DNA of 58,438 bases from Candidatus Endomicrobium procryptotermitis (lineage in GTDB: Bacteria > Elusimicrobiota > Endomicrobiia > Endomicrobiales > Endomicrobiaceae). This document shows, piece by piece, positions 1 through 15,000 of this stretch. The first letter of the stretch is position 1. Each line of letters opens with the position of its first letter. The stretch lies in the NCBI GenBank assembly GCA_031279415.1, contig JAITIP010000043.1, positions 1-58,438 of the forward strand, in the 5' to 3' direction. The notes below the pieces were generated by a model, which saw only the letters and a list, made by a program, of their open reading frames with translations, searched no databases and was not told where the DNA came from. The position numbers and the translations under genes were made by a program.

Positions 1-37
1 AAGGCAGGAAGAAACCGAAATCCTTCAGAAACAAAAA

Positions 38-3000
38 ATGGAATCCAGCCAAAAAAAGACTTCATTTTTATCAAAATTTTTTGAGAACGCAAGTTTAACA
101 TTAAATAAGATAATTGCAAGCACCGCGTTTAGAATAGGAACAAAACATCTTGCTGCGGCTTCAGGATTGGCGGTTGTAATGACTGCCGCGGGCACAGTCA
201 CAACTGCTCAAGCAAACGACCTAACAGAAACAGAAGCTTCCTCAACAGCTTTCCAACTGCAATCGCTATTTGATACGGAGCAAGCAGTACAACTTGGCGA
301 ATACGAAAAAGCGTATCTGGAACTTGGAGACTATGAAGTGGATGAAGCAAATCTCATTTCCTCTCTTGAAGCCGCAATATTCCAATTTTCACAGATAAGA
401 GACGCAATAGAGAGAAAAGAAGTCGCTGCAGATAAAGAAATAATACCTTCACTGCTTGAAATACGCCGCATTTTAGATGGTATAGAATGGTATATTGCAG
501 GTTTAAATAATGACCAAAATGGCTTTGCAGATATAACATTTCAGCTCAATCTTTTGGATACAGATGATGAAAAAAATCGTTTTATAAGAGAAAGAATGGA
601 AGTGGGAGCAAGCTTAGAGTATGCTCAGTCGGCTTTTGAAAAATATAGAAATGATCTAACCCGTAGAAAGGAAGATATTGAAGACCGCATAAGATTGGCA
701 GAAAAAGTGAAGGATTTAATTCAGAAAAGGCTAGCCTTCTTGGAAGGCAAACTTAATGAAATGTCCCCTGTTGCTGTAGACACTGAAATTACAAGTGCCG
801 ACATTGCCGACAGTGAACCTGCATCCATTCTCAACTGTGCTGCGTTGTCGTTGGCCAGCATTTTAAGTACCCAGTCAAACCTTACTGAAAAGATACAGGA
901 CATAGCAGTCAGTTTAGTCAGAAAAATGATCGGCGAAGAAATTGACATTGTTGACGGACAGGTTATGTTTCCGATGAGCGTGCTTGCTCAGACCCTTTCC
1001 GAAGAAACTGGAGCCGACTGGAAAGGATATAATGTAACTGTAGAAGAACTGAAAGAAGCTTTATCAGATGAAAATGACAGCATTATTTTACATATATCCA
1101 GAGGGAACGGACATTATATATCAATAATAGCTAAAGGCGAAGGTCAGCTTGAAGTAAATGATAGCGGCTCTGTCACATCAGTAAGCGCAGATGAGCTTGG
1201 GAATTATTTAAGCGCAACTTATGGATGGACTTCAGGAGCAATTTTAACTCCAAAAGCCCTTCCATATGAAAGGGCTGATATTGAAAAGCTCAAAGGCGCA
1301 CAAAGCGTGACAAGTGACAATTATTTCACTAAATATGCAGACGCTGTTTCCAGACTGCAGGAACGCATAAACAGAGATTATCCGCAGATTCAAAACGCAG
1401 CGGCAGTCGCAGAACTTTTAGTTCAGGTGTATGGACCGGAAAATGTGAATAATATACTTAATGGTACGGTGGCAATTGCACATAAAGTCAACACTGGCAT
1501 CAGAATAGTAAGCGGAGTTGCAGTTGGATTGGAACAATTGGGAAACAGTGGTGCGCTTTCTGACGTCTCTCTGATATTTTCAGGACTAGCAATTGCCAAT
1601 GATATTGTAGATTTAGGCAAAGCAAATGAAATGAGTAAGGCTATAACGGATTTCAATGCTTTGAAGGCAAACTACGGAATAAACCCCACAAGTCCGTTGT
1701 CAAAAGTTTTTCCGAAAAAAGGAGATATTATAAAGAATTTACTGATTAAGCATAATTATGACGCCGAGCAAGCTTTTGATAGTATAGTGTTTTCATTTAT
1801 TTTTGAAGACAGCATTCTAGGACAGTATATACCGAGAAACTTTAAACTTTCGCCCGCTCTGCGCGCCGATATTCTTTCTCCCAGCAACCGCCTCTCGGGA
1901 GAAAGTTTAGATAACTGGAAGACCAGAATGATTACAAAATACAGCAAAGATATTATGCTTGATGCTCTTATACAATATAACAGCGGAAGACATAAAGCAA
2001 CGTCTTATGATTATTGGGAAATGGCGGGAATAATTGTAGGTCTTCCGACTGAAATACTTCGCACTCGCACTGATGTGGGCATTACTTCTTCTGGAAGATT
2101 AGGAGGCTCATCAGATACTGACATTTATTATCCCGGAGATAACTTTACTGGAAAACAGGGAGTAATAAATCGGCTTACAGATAATATCAGTCGTATCAGC
2201 GGTTCATATTCCTCATCGGATCTGATGAAGATAGTCAGAGGTCTTAATGCTGATATGCTGCCGGCACAAAGTTTCAGCTTTTACGATGAAGGCAGGTGGA
2301 ACTCTGAGAGAACTACGGTGCAAGGTCTTTTGCCTCAAGCTGCCATTGAAAATGCCGTTTTCAAATCATTCGGAACTTACAAGCTTTCCGGTGGACTGAT
2401 GAAATACATAAACAAATACAGCGGCGAATTTGACAACGCAAGTCTTGCGTCATGGGCAAATAGTGTCGTGAATAAGTACAGAAATGATATATATTTGGAT
2501 ATTATAATACAAAGACTTGAAGTAGGAAAAAAGTTCTCAAATATAGGTTTTACGCAGAGTTTAAAAAATCTTGTCGAAAATTTTAACCCAAAGTCGAGAA
2601 ACTTTCATTTTTATAAAGCAAATGACGCTACAAACGCTATCAAAGCTGCAGATAATTATATCGCTGACAGGGAAGGTCGGGTAAACGAGGATTCGTTAAG
2701 AGAACTGAAAGATTTGCTTAAGAAGAAAATCGGCGAAAATTATAAGAATTATGTAAGCGATGACGATATGAGAAACGAACTTTCGGCAAGCAAAAACGAT
2801 GTTCAAAGGGCTTATTTGAGCATTATTCAGAAGAAGGTTTTTGTTGCTATTGCAATGTCGCCAGATGCGGCAATATCTGGCTGGGGTTACAATGCAAGAG
2901 TTGGCAGAGAAAAAACTGGAGATAGAGATATAGAATGGAAAGAGAAGCCTAGAGGCAGCAACTGGAGTCTCGACAGCTATGCAAAAATAAGAGATTTAGT

Positions 3001-6000
3001 GGTTTTTTCATACTCTTCAATCCCTTCAATTTTGCCTCAGGGATACAGTGTGTCTGATAGCGCTGATTATAAAATGCGCGCTTATTTGGTATCAGAAGAG
3101 TATAAGAACGCAGGAAATATTGATGCAAGGCTAGGAAAACTTGTTCAGAAATTTAAAGAGATTATCGTGCTGGACGCACAGATGTATTTAACCACCCAGC
3201 CGGGCGGAACTAAATCTCAGACGGCGCGTCAGCTTCAAATAGAATTCAATTCAATAAGTGGCAAAAGCAATACCGCTGCCAATTTGGAGCTTGTAAGACA
3301 TATAAAATCATCCGTTTTTCCTGGCAGCACAGGGCAAAGCGATGCCTTATCGGTAGTTAACAGTGTTCGCGAATATATGATTATGCAGTTTGAACTTCCT
3401 GCTAATTATGATTTTTCAGACAAAATAAAAACCACGATGATGAATTACTATGATGAAAATAAAAGCAAGTATTCTGATTTTTCAAATATTCAATGGGTAA
3501 CGAAGTTATTTGAAGTTGCAATAAGCGATATAGCATATGAGGATTTAAACAGATATAAGGAGTCTATAAGCTTGGGGGGATCGGATTATATTCCTATTAT
3601 CTCCCATATTATTCTTTCAGGTGCTACTTTATATACGAGAGAGCTGCGTGATATGTCTCTTACAATTACTGCAGGTCCTAACTCTGCTCCCGGAATGATT
3701 GTTGATAAAATACGCGCCGCTGCCGCTGCACAATCTCAGCCGCATATAACGATTTTTGCTTTGCTACTAAACGCTTCTCCGGAAGAGAGTCTTGATGTTT
3801 ATAGCCAGAGAGATAAGGATGATTTGTTTAAGTGGATAAAGGACACAGAAAAACCTGCGCTTGAAAAAGCTGTTCTTGCAAGAATTCCTGCAAAGTATGC
3901 GATTAAAACTTTGGATATTTTTATTTTGGAAAAAATGTTTACAGACTATCTAAACTCTTCTTTTGGAGAGGACAAAAGGCAGTGGGTTAATAAACATTGG
4001 GCTGAATATGAAACGGAAATAAACGAATATATTGTATCCACAAACAAGACTGCCGCAGATGAACTCATAGGTACCGCTGGTTCAAAAACCGATAGTGAAA
4101 AATATAGAACAAATATGCTTGCTGCCGCGGAAAGATTGTATGAGACGGCAATGGTTCAAAAACAGCCGCTTTTTACAGAACAGGCAGCTGATAAAAAAAT
4201 GTACGAATTCATCATAGTCGTAATGGCCAGAAAGCAGCTTAATATATTCTTACCTGAAGAAGGTTATAAAATCAGCGATAAAGTTATAGAAAAAATGATT
4301 GAAGAGATTAAAGCAAGTTCTGGACTCGGACTTTCGGAAGCCGATATGGTAGAAAGAGTGCTTAACAAGTTCCAAAAAGATATTTTTCTTGACGTTCTAA
4401 TACAATATAAGGACAATACTACCATGAAGTTCGGGGAAAAGATACTTCTTTTTTTCTGGACGTTTACAAACGATCTACCGTTTGGCATAGGAACCATAAG
4501 CAGAGCTATAAATGAATCAACGGCATTGGCGTCTGCAGATAATGAAACTGTTCTTGACCATCTTAAACAAAAGTATTCCAACCGCGGATATAACGCAGAC
4601 AGCGCTCAAAAAAACGACTTGCTAAGAGGGCTGAGTGTTAAGAATACTCCGCTTGTTGTTTTCAGTTCGAGAGAAGAGGAAAAGATTATTGGTTGGGTAA
4701 ACAAAAACGAAGGAAAAATCGCAGTGCAGTTCCTCATCAGCATATTGTTTGAACAATACGGAATCAAAATATCAAATAAATATATCAAAGCACTTGAAGG
4801 AAATTATAAACATATTGTTGACAGCAGCAGGCGCAACTGGATTCATGAGATGATGAAGGATCCAACTATTCGTGTGATATATGTATATATATTGGAAAAA
4901 CTTGCAGACAAAGGAAGTACCGGCAAGAGAGACAGCGATTTTTTCACGAATGCAGATACCGCGAAAAAAGCTCTTGCAGAGAACAATCTTCTTGTAAACA
5001 TCGATGAAGTTGTGGAGATAGTTGAATCTTTTGAGTCCAAACCAGAAGGCACGGATAATGCGCTGACCGAAGCGGATACAATCAGAAGTGCTATGCTTAA
5101 CGAGAGAATTAAAGCATTGAGATTAATGGCTGAAAGTGCTCCGAACGACGAGGTCTTGAGGCAGGCTTTAATAAGCAACAGATATGATGTAATACAGGCT
5201 TTACAGTATCTGCGTTCTCCCGCCGCCAGTGCTGTAACTCCCATCAGCTCTGTAACAACGGCCGCAACCAGAAGAACAAGCCAGTCTGCAAAAGAGGAAA
5301 TGACTTTTGAACAGTTTTGTGCAGGGCTTAATAAAGACCTTGTGGATTACAACAACATATCCGATGGCAATACGCAGGCTTTGATAAAAAAGTATTATGG
5401 TACCGACCAAACCGCTGATAAGAGTTTTGCAAAATCAATGGCCGAACTTACCATTGCCACATATATGCTTAACATGGAGTTTCGCAAAACAACTCCCGAT
5501 GCAGTGGTTATAAGCGTTCTTCAGAAAGCAGTAGGCTCATCATTAAAATCGTTAAGTGTAAGCCCAGTATTTGACGATAATAATAAAGTCGTAATGCCCT
5601 CTGCCACTCCAATAGAGTCTCCTGCAATACCTAAGGAAAAAGTAAAAGCAAACATCAATATGATAACGAATAGTTTTTTTGATTCACTGCGCAGTAGAGG
5701 CCTTCTTGAGAAAAGTGGAATGTCTGAAGAAGAATTAAGGACTGATGTTTCGAAATACATTACAAATCTGTATGCAAGCAATATTTCAAATAAAGCTTTC
5801 ACCGCGCTTGCGACTGCAGATGCAATACTCGGTGAAATGGCAGGACTCGGGTTGGCCAACTATGCTGCGATTACTTCATATGCGATTGAGCTTGAGTCTG
5901 CCATACGTGGCATTGAACGCGGTGCTCCAACACTCAAGCACACCGACCGCGCCAAAATCGCAAGATCACAGTTTGCCATAAACACTGCAAGCGAAGTGCT

Positions 6001-9000
6001 TATGCGTGATAAAAGAAGAATACTAAGGGACCTAGCCGATATACGTATAGTATTTTCACATGCAATGCAGGAACAGAATTATATGGACAGGCTCGGCGAA
6101 AATATCAGTGCATTAGGAAATCTTATACTTGCGGCAAATGCTATTGTTTCAGCTGAAAAAGCCCTTGCCAATGCCAATTCGGAACTCGAGAAGGTGCTTA
6201 AAAACTTCGGCATTGCCAAAACGGAAACGGGTTCATCTGTGATTGCCGAAGAATACCCTCAAATTGCGGCTTTTATGGACAGCTTTGAGAAGCCGATGCA
6301 GATTACATCTTTTGATTTGCTTGTTCAAGATGCCGTCAATTCATCACTAAGACCCACGACGTCAACTAAAACTTCGGATCCCACTGATTACGAAAAAACG
6401 GCTGCAGTAGACAGCATTATAACACAGCTCAAAAAAGACTTTTTTCCTGATAAAAAGTCTTTACCAGGAGAAAAGTCTTTGCCTGGTTATGTCCCCAGTC
6501 CTCATATAGTAAAGATGATTGTCGGCGATTACAGGGGTAATAGAAGCTCTGCAGTAATGCAGAAGTGGGCGACGGATGCCGTTAAGCGTTTGGAGTTAAA
6601 GATATTTACGGACGTCGTATGGCAGCAGATATTGAGAGTTAACAGTGGAGAGAAGTTCGACGCTATAGAAATGATTAGACCTTTAGGCGCGCTGCAGAGT
6701 ATATATGATTCGCTCAGCGACAGCGAAAAGGCAGGCGCTTCAAAAACTGCCAATATAATCCTCTCCGCCGAAGCAAACCTCTCTTATTATGAAGGTTTTT
6801 CATGGGATGAGGTAGATAAGATTGAACGGGATCTTATGAACAATATAAAACCTTATAATAAATCGTTTACGCCTTCAAATGCCATAAGAGCATTTATATG
6901 CGCACAGTATTGGCAAGAATATAAATTACAATGGGACAGGAATAAAAATTTTGATAGAAAAACTTTTTATTCTTCGTGGACAAATAATGCAATGTCTTTT
7001 TACCGTGAGACTTTCAATATTGATGCAATTCAATCAGAGCTTGCCAAACCCAATCCAGATATGTCCATTTTAAAAGAAAGATACAATAATTTATTGGATT
7101 CCGGTGCGGTATCCCGATTTCATACAGAACAAGAAAGGGCTGCCGTGATGGCTAAAGCAGATTCTCTCATTTACGGACGACCTGTTGATCCGATGCTTGA
7201 TACACAAATCCATCAAAATCTTACCGCACAGGACGCTGCTGACATGGTGTATGATATATTTGAACCGAAGTACGGAGAATCTCAGGCAGGGAAAGTAAGA
7301 AGCGCTCTTCTTGACGCTCTTCCATCTCTCAACATAGAGGTTAGATACAATAAAGGTGTAGGAGCTATATCGCTTATGACTACTATAGATAACCGCGGAG
7401 CCGTATACTATGATTTATCTCTTTCCGCAAATGTGGATGAGTTGATTAGTGGTATAAGAACCTCTGAAAGCTTAAGCAAGCTTGAAAAAGACATAGATGC
7501 TTTCAATTATCCTGGTCATACTCTTACAAAAGTTTTAAGTTCAAGGGGAGTTTACTATTATGTTGATGGTGATCCTGATGCAAGAATTTATCTTTACACA
7601 GTGGGGGGCAAACCTGTTATAAGAAATGCCGCCGGTATGATTCCTAAGATAGAAACGGCGGTAGCCCTGTCTAACCTCAAAAGGGAAGTTTCGAGATATT
7701 TTGCCGAAATCGGTATCGGCAGCAATTTGATATATGCCGTTACAAGTGGTGGCATCAAAATAATATCTTACAATGTTGGAGACACTTTAAAGTGGATTTT
7801 ACCTGACGGAACAGTAATAAGTCCTGTGAAAGCAGATGGCAAGACTGTTATGAGTCTAAGAGAGGTCATGGACGCCGTTAATGCCAATTCAGCAGGGAGA
7901 GCGGCGCAAAGAAGCGGTGTAGTAGATACTCCTTTAAACCGCAACTTCACTTTTTACTATGACAGCAAAGGCAATTTTGTAGGAACCAGTCCGGGAGCAG
8001 GGTTAAAAGGCTATGTAGTAGAGCCTTTCAAAAGAGACAGCAGCCCGATGGATGACCACGAATTTGGAAGCGCCATTCAAACTAGAGGAAAGCTTGAGCT
8101 GCTAAGGGAAACGTATGAAAAAAGGCTTAACATAACGCTTATTGACAAATATACGACAATTAACGGCGTTGAAGTATTGTATTGGCAGGTAAACGGACGT
8201 CCAATATACCCTTTCAAAGAGACAAATGGGGTTCTTACCGTTATGACGCCAGCCGATTTTAGTGAAACTGTAAGTTTTTCACAGCAGCTTTTTGATTTGA
8301 AAGCGCTTACTAAAGAGACAAGGCTAGCAAGAGAACTTAAGGATAAAAAGGGAAATATATACTGGGAAGTTACCATCAACGGCGCAAAATATAATATCCA
8401 TCCCATAATAGAAATAACAAAAGAAGATGGCACCAAAACCCGCAGGGTTCTTACAAAACAAGAACTGCTCAATACCATAGCAATTGCTCCTGTGTTGAGA
8501 TCCCTTAAAGCCGGAAATAGCAATGTAAAGGATCTAAAAGACATGTATGATGAATACGGAAGTTTATACTGGCTTGTTAACGGCAATAAGATATATCCCA
8601 TAAAGATAATTCCGGGAAAACAGGCTGCGGTTCTTAGTAATGTAGAGTTGAAAGAGGCTATAAGGCTTGCTCCAGCGCTTGGAAGGCTTAAGAGTGGGAA
8701 TACCCTCACAAGAAATGCAAGAGTCGAATTTGATGAAGATGGGAATCTGGTGTGGAAAGTAAAAATCGGAGAAAAATTTTACAATATATATCCGATTAAA
8801 GTGGTAAGAGGGGTTAATACTGTGCTCACGGCACAGGAGCTTGAAGAGGCTATAAGGCTTGCTCCTGATCTCGCAAGACTGAGGGAATATGCTGCCAGCA
8901 AAGGATACGTTATAAAAGTTGCCAATGATGAAGATGGGAATCTGGTGTGGAAAGTAAAAATTGGAGAAAAATTTTACAATATATATCCTGTTAAAGTGGT

Positions 9001-12000
9001 AAGAGGCGAGAATAAGGTGCTCACGCTGCCTGAGTTTGAAGAGACAATAAGGCTTGCTCCGGAGCTTGGAAGTCTGAGAGCAAGTGTCATCCTCGAAATC
9101 AAAGTCAAACGTGATGCAAATGGGAATCCGATCCGTGATGCAAATGGGAATCTGATATTGGGAGTTGAAATAGATGGTAAATTTCATGAAGTAAAAGATA
9201 TAGATGGTAAATTTTACGAAGTAAAAGATATTAAAGAACTCCATTCGCTCGGAAAACTAGTTGAAATAAATGGTAAATTTTACAAAGTAGAAGAGGGACT
9301 TGACCCAGATGGGAATCTGATATGGAGAGTAACAATAGACGGTAAAGTATATGAGATATATCCAGTTAAAGTGGTAAGAGGCATTAATACTGTGATCAGA
9401 GAAGAGCAGCTTAAAGCCGCCATAAGAAACGCACCGCTATTGTACGAACTGAAGACATCGTTAATAAAGGCTGGAATAAAATTTGTAACAAATAAAGACG
9501 GCGGTATAGATTTTATAGATGATGAAGGATATCTGTATTGGAAATATGAAGTAGACGGAAAATCTTACAAAATATATCCTGTTGACAGAAAGGGTAATGT
9601 TTTAACATTAGAACAAGTGCAAAGGATGATTAGAAACTTTCCCATATTGTCAAAGCTTCAGGATGATGCGCAAGCACTGGGAATAAAATTTGCAACAAAT
9701 AAAGATGGGGGTATAGATTTTTATGATGATGTCGGCGGACTGTATTGGATGATAGAAGGGTATGAAAGACCTGAACTGAGAATTTATCCTGTAAACGAGT
9801 ACGGCGAAGTAATGACTATTGAAGAAATAAAAATTGAGGCTCTTACAGATATTAAAATAAAACAAGCTGCACTCGACGCTGGAGAAAAAGGAGCTTACCT
9901 TATAGTTGAAGATCCTTTAATTATAACAACACAGAAAGAGAAAGATAGGTCTTTGTTAGATTTTATAATGAAAACTAAATTGGTTGACTACAGGACATGG
10001 TTGAGAAGACTTTGGGATAATATTTGCTCATTATTTGGTTATGAAACCGAGTCATATGAAAGATATGATACTGCGTTTAAGGAAACACTTATTGCTGATG
10101 ATGTGAAAGACCTTAGCGAAATCCAGATAATGCAGGCTCTGAGTGCTTTGAAACCAACGGAAGAGACCTGGGAAATAAATGGCAAGGTTATAGGAAAAAT
10201 AGTGGTTACCATTACAGATGTAAGGAAACTCGAAGATGGAACGTTTATCTATATTTATATGAAAGAATATATGGAGGAGGTTGAAGAAGACGGCAAAAAA
10301 ATATACATATCCAAAGGTGAAGAGTATTTTGCTGAGTATAATGGAAAAGTTTATGTAGCGTGGTATACTCCAACCGAACAGGCACGACAGAAAGCAGAAG
10401 CAGCCGTGACATTTAAAGGGATATCAGCACAGGTGGAGGGCATATTAAGCCGCAATAGATATGAAAAGATGGGAGAACTTCTTGCGGCGGTTAATGCCGG
10501 TCGCACATATGAATTGGTGCTTAACAAGAAAGGGGATAGTAGAATCGTGTTCAGCAAGGATGTGCAATCGGATAAAATGTCTGGCCTTGCCATTGAAGGA
10601 GAAATACCATCGGAGGCAGTCCACATATTAAGCCGTAATAGGGAAGAACTTCTTGCGGCAGTTAATGACGGCAAAACATATGAATTGCTGTTCGGTGAGA
10701 ATAGCAAAATCGCATTCCGTAAGGATGAATCGGGTAAGATGATTGCCGCCGTGCAGCAAAATGGGGATATGTATGGAGAATGGAAGCCTATCAGTATAGG
10801 AAACCCTATGGAATTTTCTTTCAGTGGAGGAAGAGGAGGATTTCAGACTTCACTGTTATATTTGAACCAACTCGATGGTGGTGAAGTAGGCGTTGAAGGA
10901 GGCAGCCAGAGAGTATATTATGCCAGAGCATATTCCGTTAATGATATAAATAATGCACCTAATGTTGTATCTGGAATTTCCCAATCCACAGATGGGTCCA
11001 TACAAAGAGTAGAACACATATTGGCAACAGATGGAGGGAAACAACAGCTTCAGCTGTCGCAGTCTTATGGCGATGCTTACGCAATTGAAGCTGCCACAAG
11101 AAAAGCAGTTATTAATGGCACAACTGAAGACATAAAGGCAGGCAGGGACGTAAGAGAATTTACTATTAAACACTCGGAAGTTTATTTGGGAGGACAGATA
11201 AGGCTTATAGATGGTACGCTGGTATCAATTAGCGATAAACAGATAAGGCTTATAGACGCGCTGGTACCAACTACCGATGGGCAGAAGGAACAGGTAAGGC
11301 TTATAGACGGCACGCTGATACCAATTATCAACGGAAATATAACCTTTAAAGATGGCAGGTCAATTAGCAGAGAAAAGGCTGAAAATTTTCTAAGGGCCAA
11401 AGATTTTCTAAAGAAAGAGATGCATATACTTATAGGAGCAGATAGTAAATATTATGACAATGACATGATAACCTTGAGCCATATGGATGGAATAGTAAGC
11501 ATAAGAGATTCCAAAAGTGGGGAAGGATACTCATTTCTTGGAGGAATCAAGGTCAGAGAGGACGGTTTGCGAGAGTATTATGCCAAAACACTTATAGGGC
11601 ATTACAAAACATATGAGTTTGGAGAAATTACTGAAAATGGAATGAGTGCTGGAGACAGTAAGAACATAGAGAATTTGTTTACAAGAGTAAGAAATGAAAA
11701 TATAGGGTTCCCCTATAAACCGTCCGATTTGAGATGGGCGAAATCTCAGGTATTAGATCCCAGCGACCCTACTGGACAAAAAGTTTTATATGAAACATGG
11801 GCTGCATATAATAATTTCAGTAGCCAGCCTGTGGTGAAAATAACTGAAGAAGGATTTATAGATTTTAGTGGTAAATATAACGGTATGCCTCTCGGCTTAA
11901 GGTATGACTTGAAGTCGTCGGACGAAAGCCAGATGCCCGTCAACCTTACTATTCCCGTAGAAGGCGTTGGAACTATGATAATAGACTATCACTCAGGCTC

Positions 12001-15000
12001 TGTGTTTATAGAAGAAAGAGAAGGAGAAGGACAACTGTTGAGCAAATATCATGTTACCATACTTAATTCTTCCAAGCTGTTTCCCAACGTAATAAACGAG
12101 AAGCTTCAGCCTCTTAGCAGCGGGTGGGATTGGAAAGACAGCATAAACCAAAACGACTGGAGACTCATAACCGGCAGTGAAAATATGCAGGCTATGGTGC
12201 AAAACGTAAATAATTTCGGACTTACTGCCCAAAATACCCAGCAGATTTTAAAAGTTACCAGAAAGGAAGAATATTCCTATCAAGATGTTGCGGCTGAAAA
12301 CACGCTTACAGGAGAAGACTATACGGCAGTACAGCTTGCATTTTTAGGGATACCTTCGCATACGATTTCATATCACATAAACGATAATGGAGAGAAAGAC
12401 ATCTATATCAATGAGCGAGGAGAGGAAGTTGGTTTAAGCAAAAGCTCATTCCAAGGGATAGACTGGACTAACGGCAGAATATATGTTAAAGACAACGTAA
12501 ACAGTATCGTGGAATCGGATCAACAACAATCCGCGGGTAACGCTATAAGGGCCAGAACTATAGTCAAGCAGATGGACCTTAGAGGCAATGTAAAGCAGCA
12601 GTTTGACATAGAAAATGGACAATATGTTTCTGGCATCATCGTTCCGGAGCATGACAGATATGGTACGGGACTGCGATCTTATACTCTTACCATAGAGAAG
12701 AATGGCAACGTCTATGTGACAAGCTCGTCAAAATTTAACTCTATCGTGGTGGCAAACGCTCTGGTGTACGAGCAGAACGTAAGAACCGTTTTGTTCGCCC
12801 ATGAAAGGACTCAGATAGAAGACAGGACTCCTAAGGGCTTACCCGATAATATTAAAACAGATGATTTGACCATATTTTCGCTTCAAGGCGAACTATTAGA
12901 CAAAGATGGCAACTTGCTGGAAACGAAAACTGAAAACGGCGATCAGGGAAGGCTTTTTACAGAAAAAGCATATCTATTAAATAATGCCGAAGGAAGAAAT
13001 CTCATAACGCTTTCAAATTTTTTAGTTGATAAAAATGGAGAAATTGTCAAAGTTGAGAATGACAAGGGCACGAACAGTATAGAAACGCTGTTTGGAAATC
13101 CGGCGATAATTTCTTTTGGCGAATATGCGGCAGATGCAATTTCAGAAGAACAAAGACAGCTTATGCTCGGACATCCAAGAACCATAGTAAGCTATGGCTA
13201 TGACGGCTCATTGGACTTTGACGTTTATGGCGCAAAAAATGCTGATGGGAGTTTAAAACCCATCAAAGAAGCCGTAAATGAAAGCGATTTTATCACAAAA
13301 ATGAATGATCTTAAGGTAATAGACACCGACAAAGGCGTTTCCTTAATATATACTTCTTACGGCAATCCTAATTTCAACGTAAATAATTTTATAAAAGGTT
13401 ATATTAACAGAGCGCAGCTGTACCGCAAATATTTCGGTAAATATTCTGACGACCATGCGGAGACAGTAGCTCAATATATTGTTCAAATGTCCGGATTAAA
13501 AGCCGTAGGTTTTAACAGCGACGGATTGAAGTTTTTTGAAGTTTATGATTATGATTTGCTCCATAACATAGCAGGAAACATCAATATCGGTACATATGAA
13601 ATAAATGTTTTAAACAGAATGGGCAGAGCTGAATATGGCTATCTTATAGATAATAGAGATGACAACAAATGGCATGAGTTTATGCAGTCCCTGCGCTCGA
13701 CTGATGCAGCTTCAAGCAGCAGCGAGGAGTTGGTTCAAAAATGCAAAACATTTCTGGAAAATTTATACAAAGTAGACACAGCCATTAAGAATATTCCACT
13801 AGGTGAAGGTGAAAATCTGTCCGATTTAGCCGAAGATCCTGAAAGAAGGGGTTTGATACCGTTTGAGGTAGAAGGCATAAGAATAAGCAGAATCTGGTCT
13901 GATATGGATGCCGGAGTTGAGAGAAAAAAATTATTTGGACTTATACCTATAGGGACTGCAAGTCGCGTAGTCTTCCATAATTATTATGAAGTAAATCATC
14001 TAAATACTGGCGAAGAACCAATAATGCAGAGATACCAGTATAAGTACAATGACAGAGGCGTTCTGGTAGCAAAATATCAAAGCGATATAGTCCATGACTG
14101 GCGTGGAGAATTTAAAAAAATATATGACGACTATAAAATGATGTTGAAAGAACATCCCGTTAAAGCCTTAGCTTTGACGGTAAGCATAGTCGGTCTCATA
14201 GTATATTTTGCCGCAAAAGTAATAAGGGCAAAAAGAGTGGATAATAAGAGGCGCAGGGAAATAATGGGCAGAACTATCGACGGCGGACAGCCGCTGCCTC
14301 CTTCGGGAACTTTAGAAGACAAGGCTTTGCGTCCGGCCGTCAGGGATTCTATGAATAACCCAATAACGAAAGGATTAAACGACAAGGTAATAAAAGTTAT
14401 CAGAGAGCGCTATGCGGATTTAGGATTTAACAAAACTGAAAGCTACAGAGCCATAGAGCGTCAGTTTATTTCGGATTTTCTTAAATATAATCCGCAGTTA
14501 ACCGAAAGATCAAGCGCAGCCGATATTTCCGCGTTTTTAGAAAAACAGGCAGCGGACCAGAAAATGTTTGACGATTACAAATGGTGGGTGCGCAATGTAA
14601 TGGCGGAAGCTCAAGTGTTGAACGAATTTACCAACGAAGACCGCCTGCTGTTTGACTATATTTATATAGCTACAAACAATATGCGCCAAGACGATATGGC
14701 TTTCAGAAATATGCTGTTTTACAAAGCCAAGCAGCTTATAGCCGACGGCAAAGCCAAAATGGTCGGAATTATGATAGACACAGAAGCCAACAGAATGTTA
14801 AACGTGGTTGAAAACGGTTTGACGATAAAACAACAAGTCGAGCAAATGAAAGCTGTACTCGAACTCGATAGAGCAAGAGCAGCGGACGCAAGATTGCTGA
14901 CGAAAAGGCAGATAAAAAAACTTAATAAAGCAATAGCATATTATGAAAAAAATGATGAAGAACTTGACGCTCTTGAAAAAACTTACAGAGCCTCCGGTGC

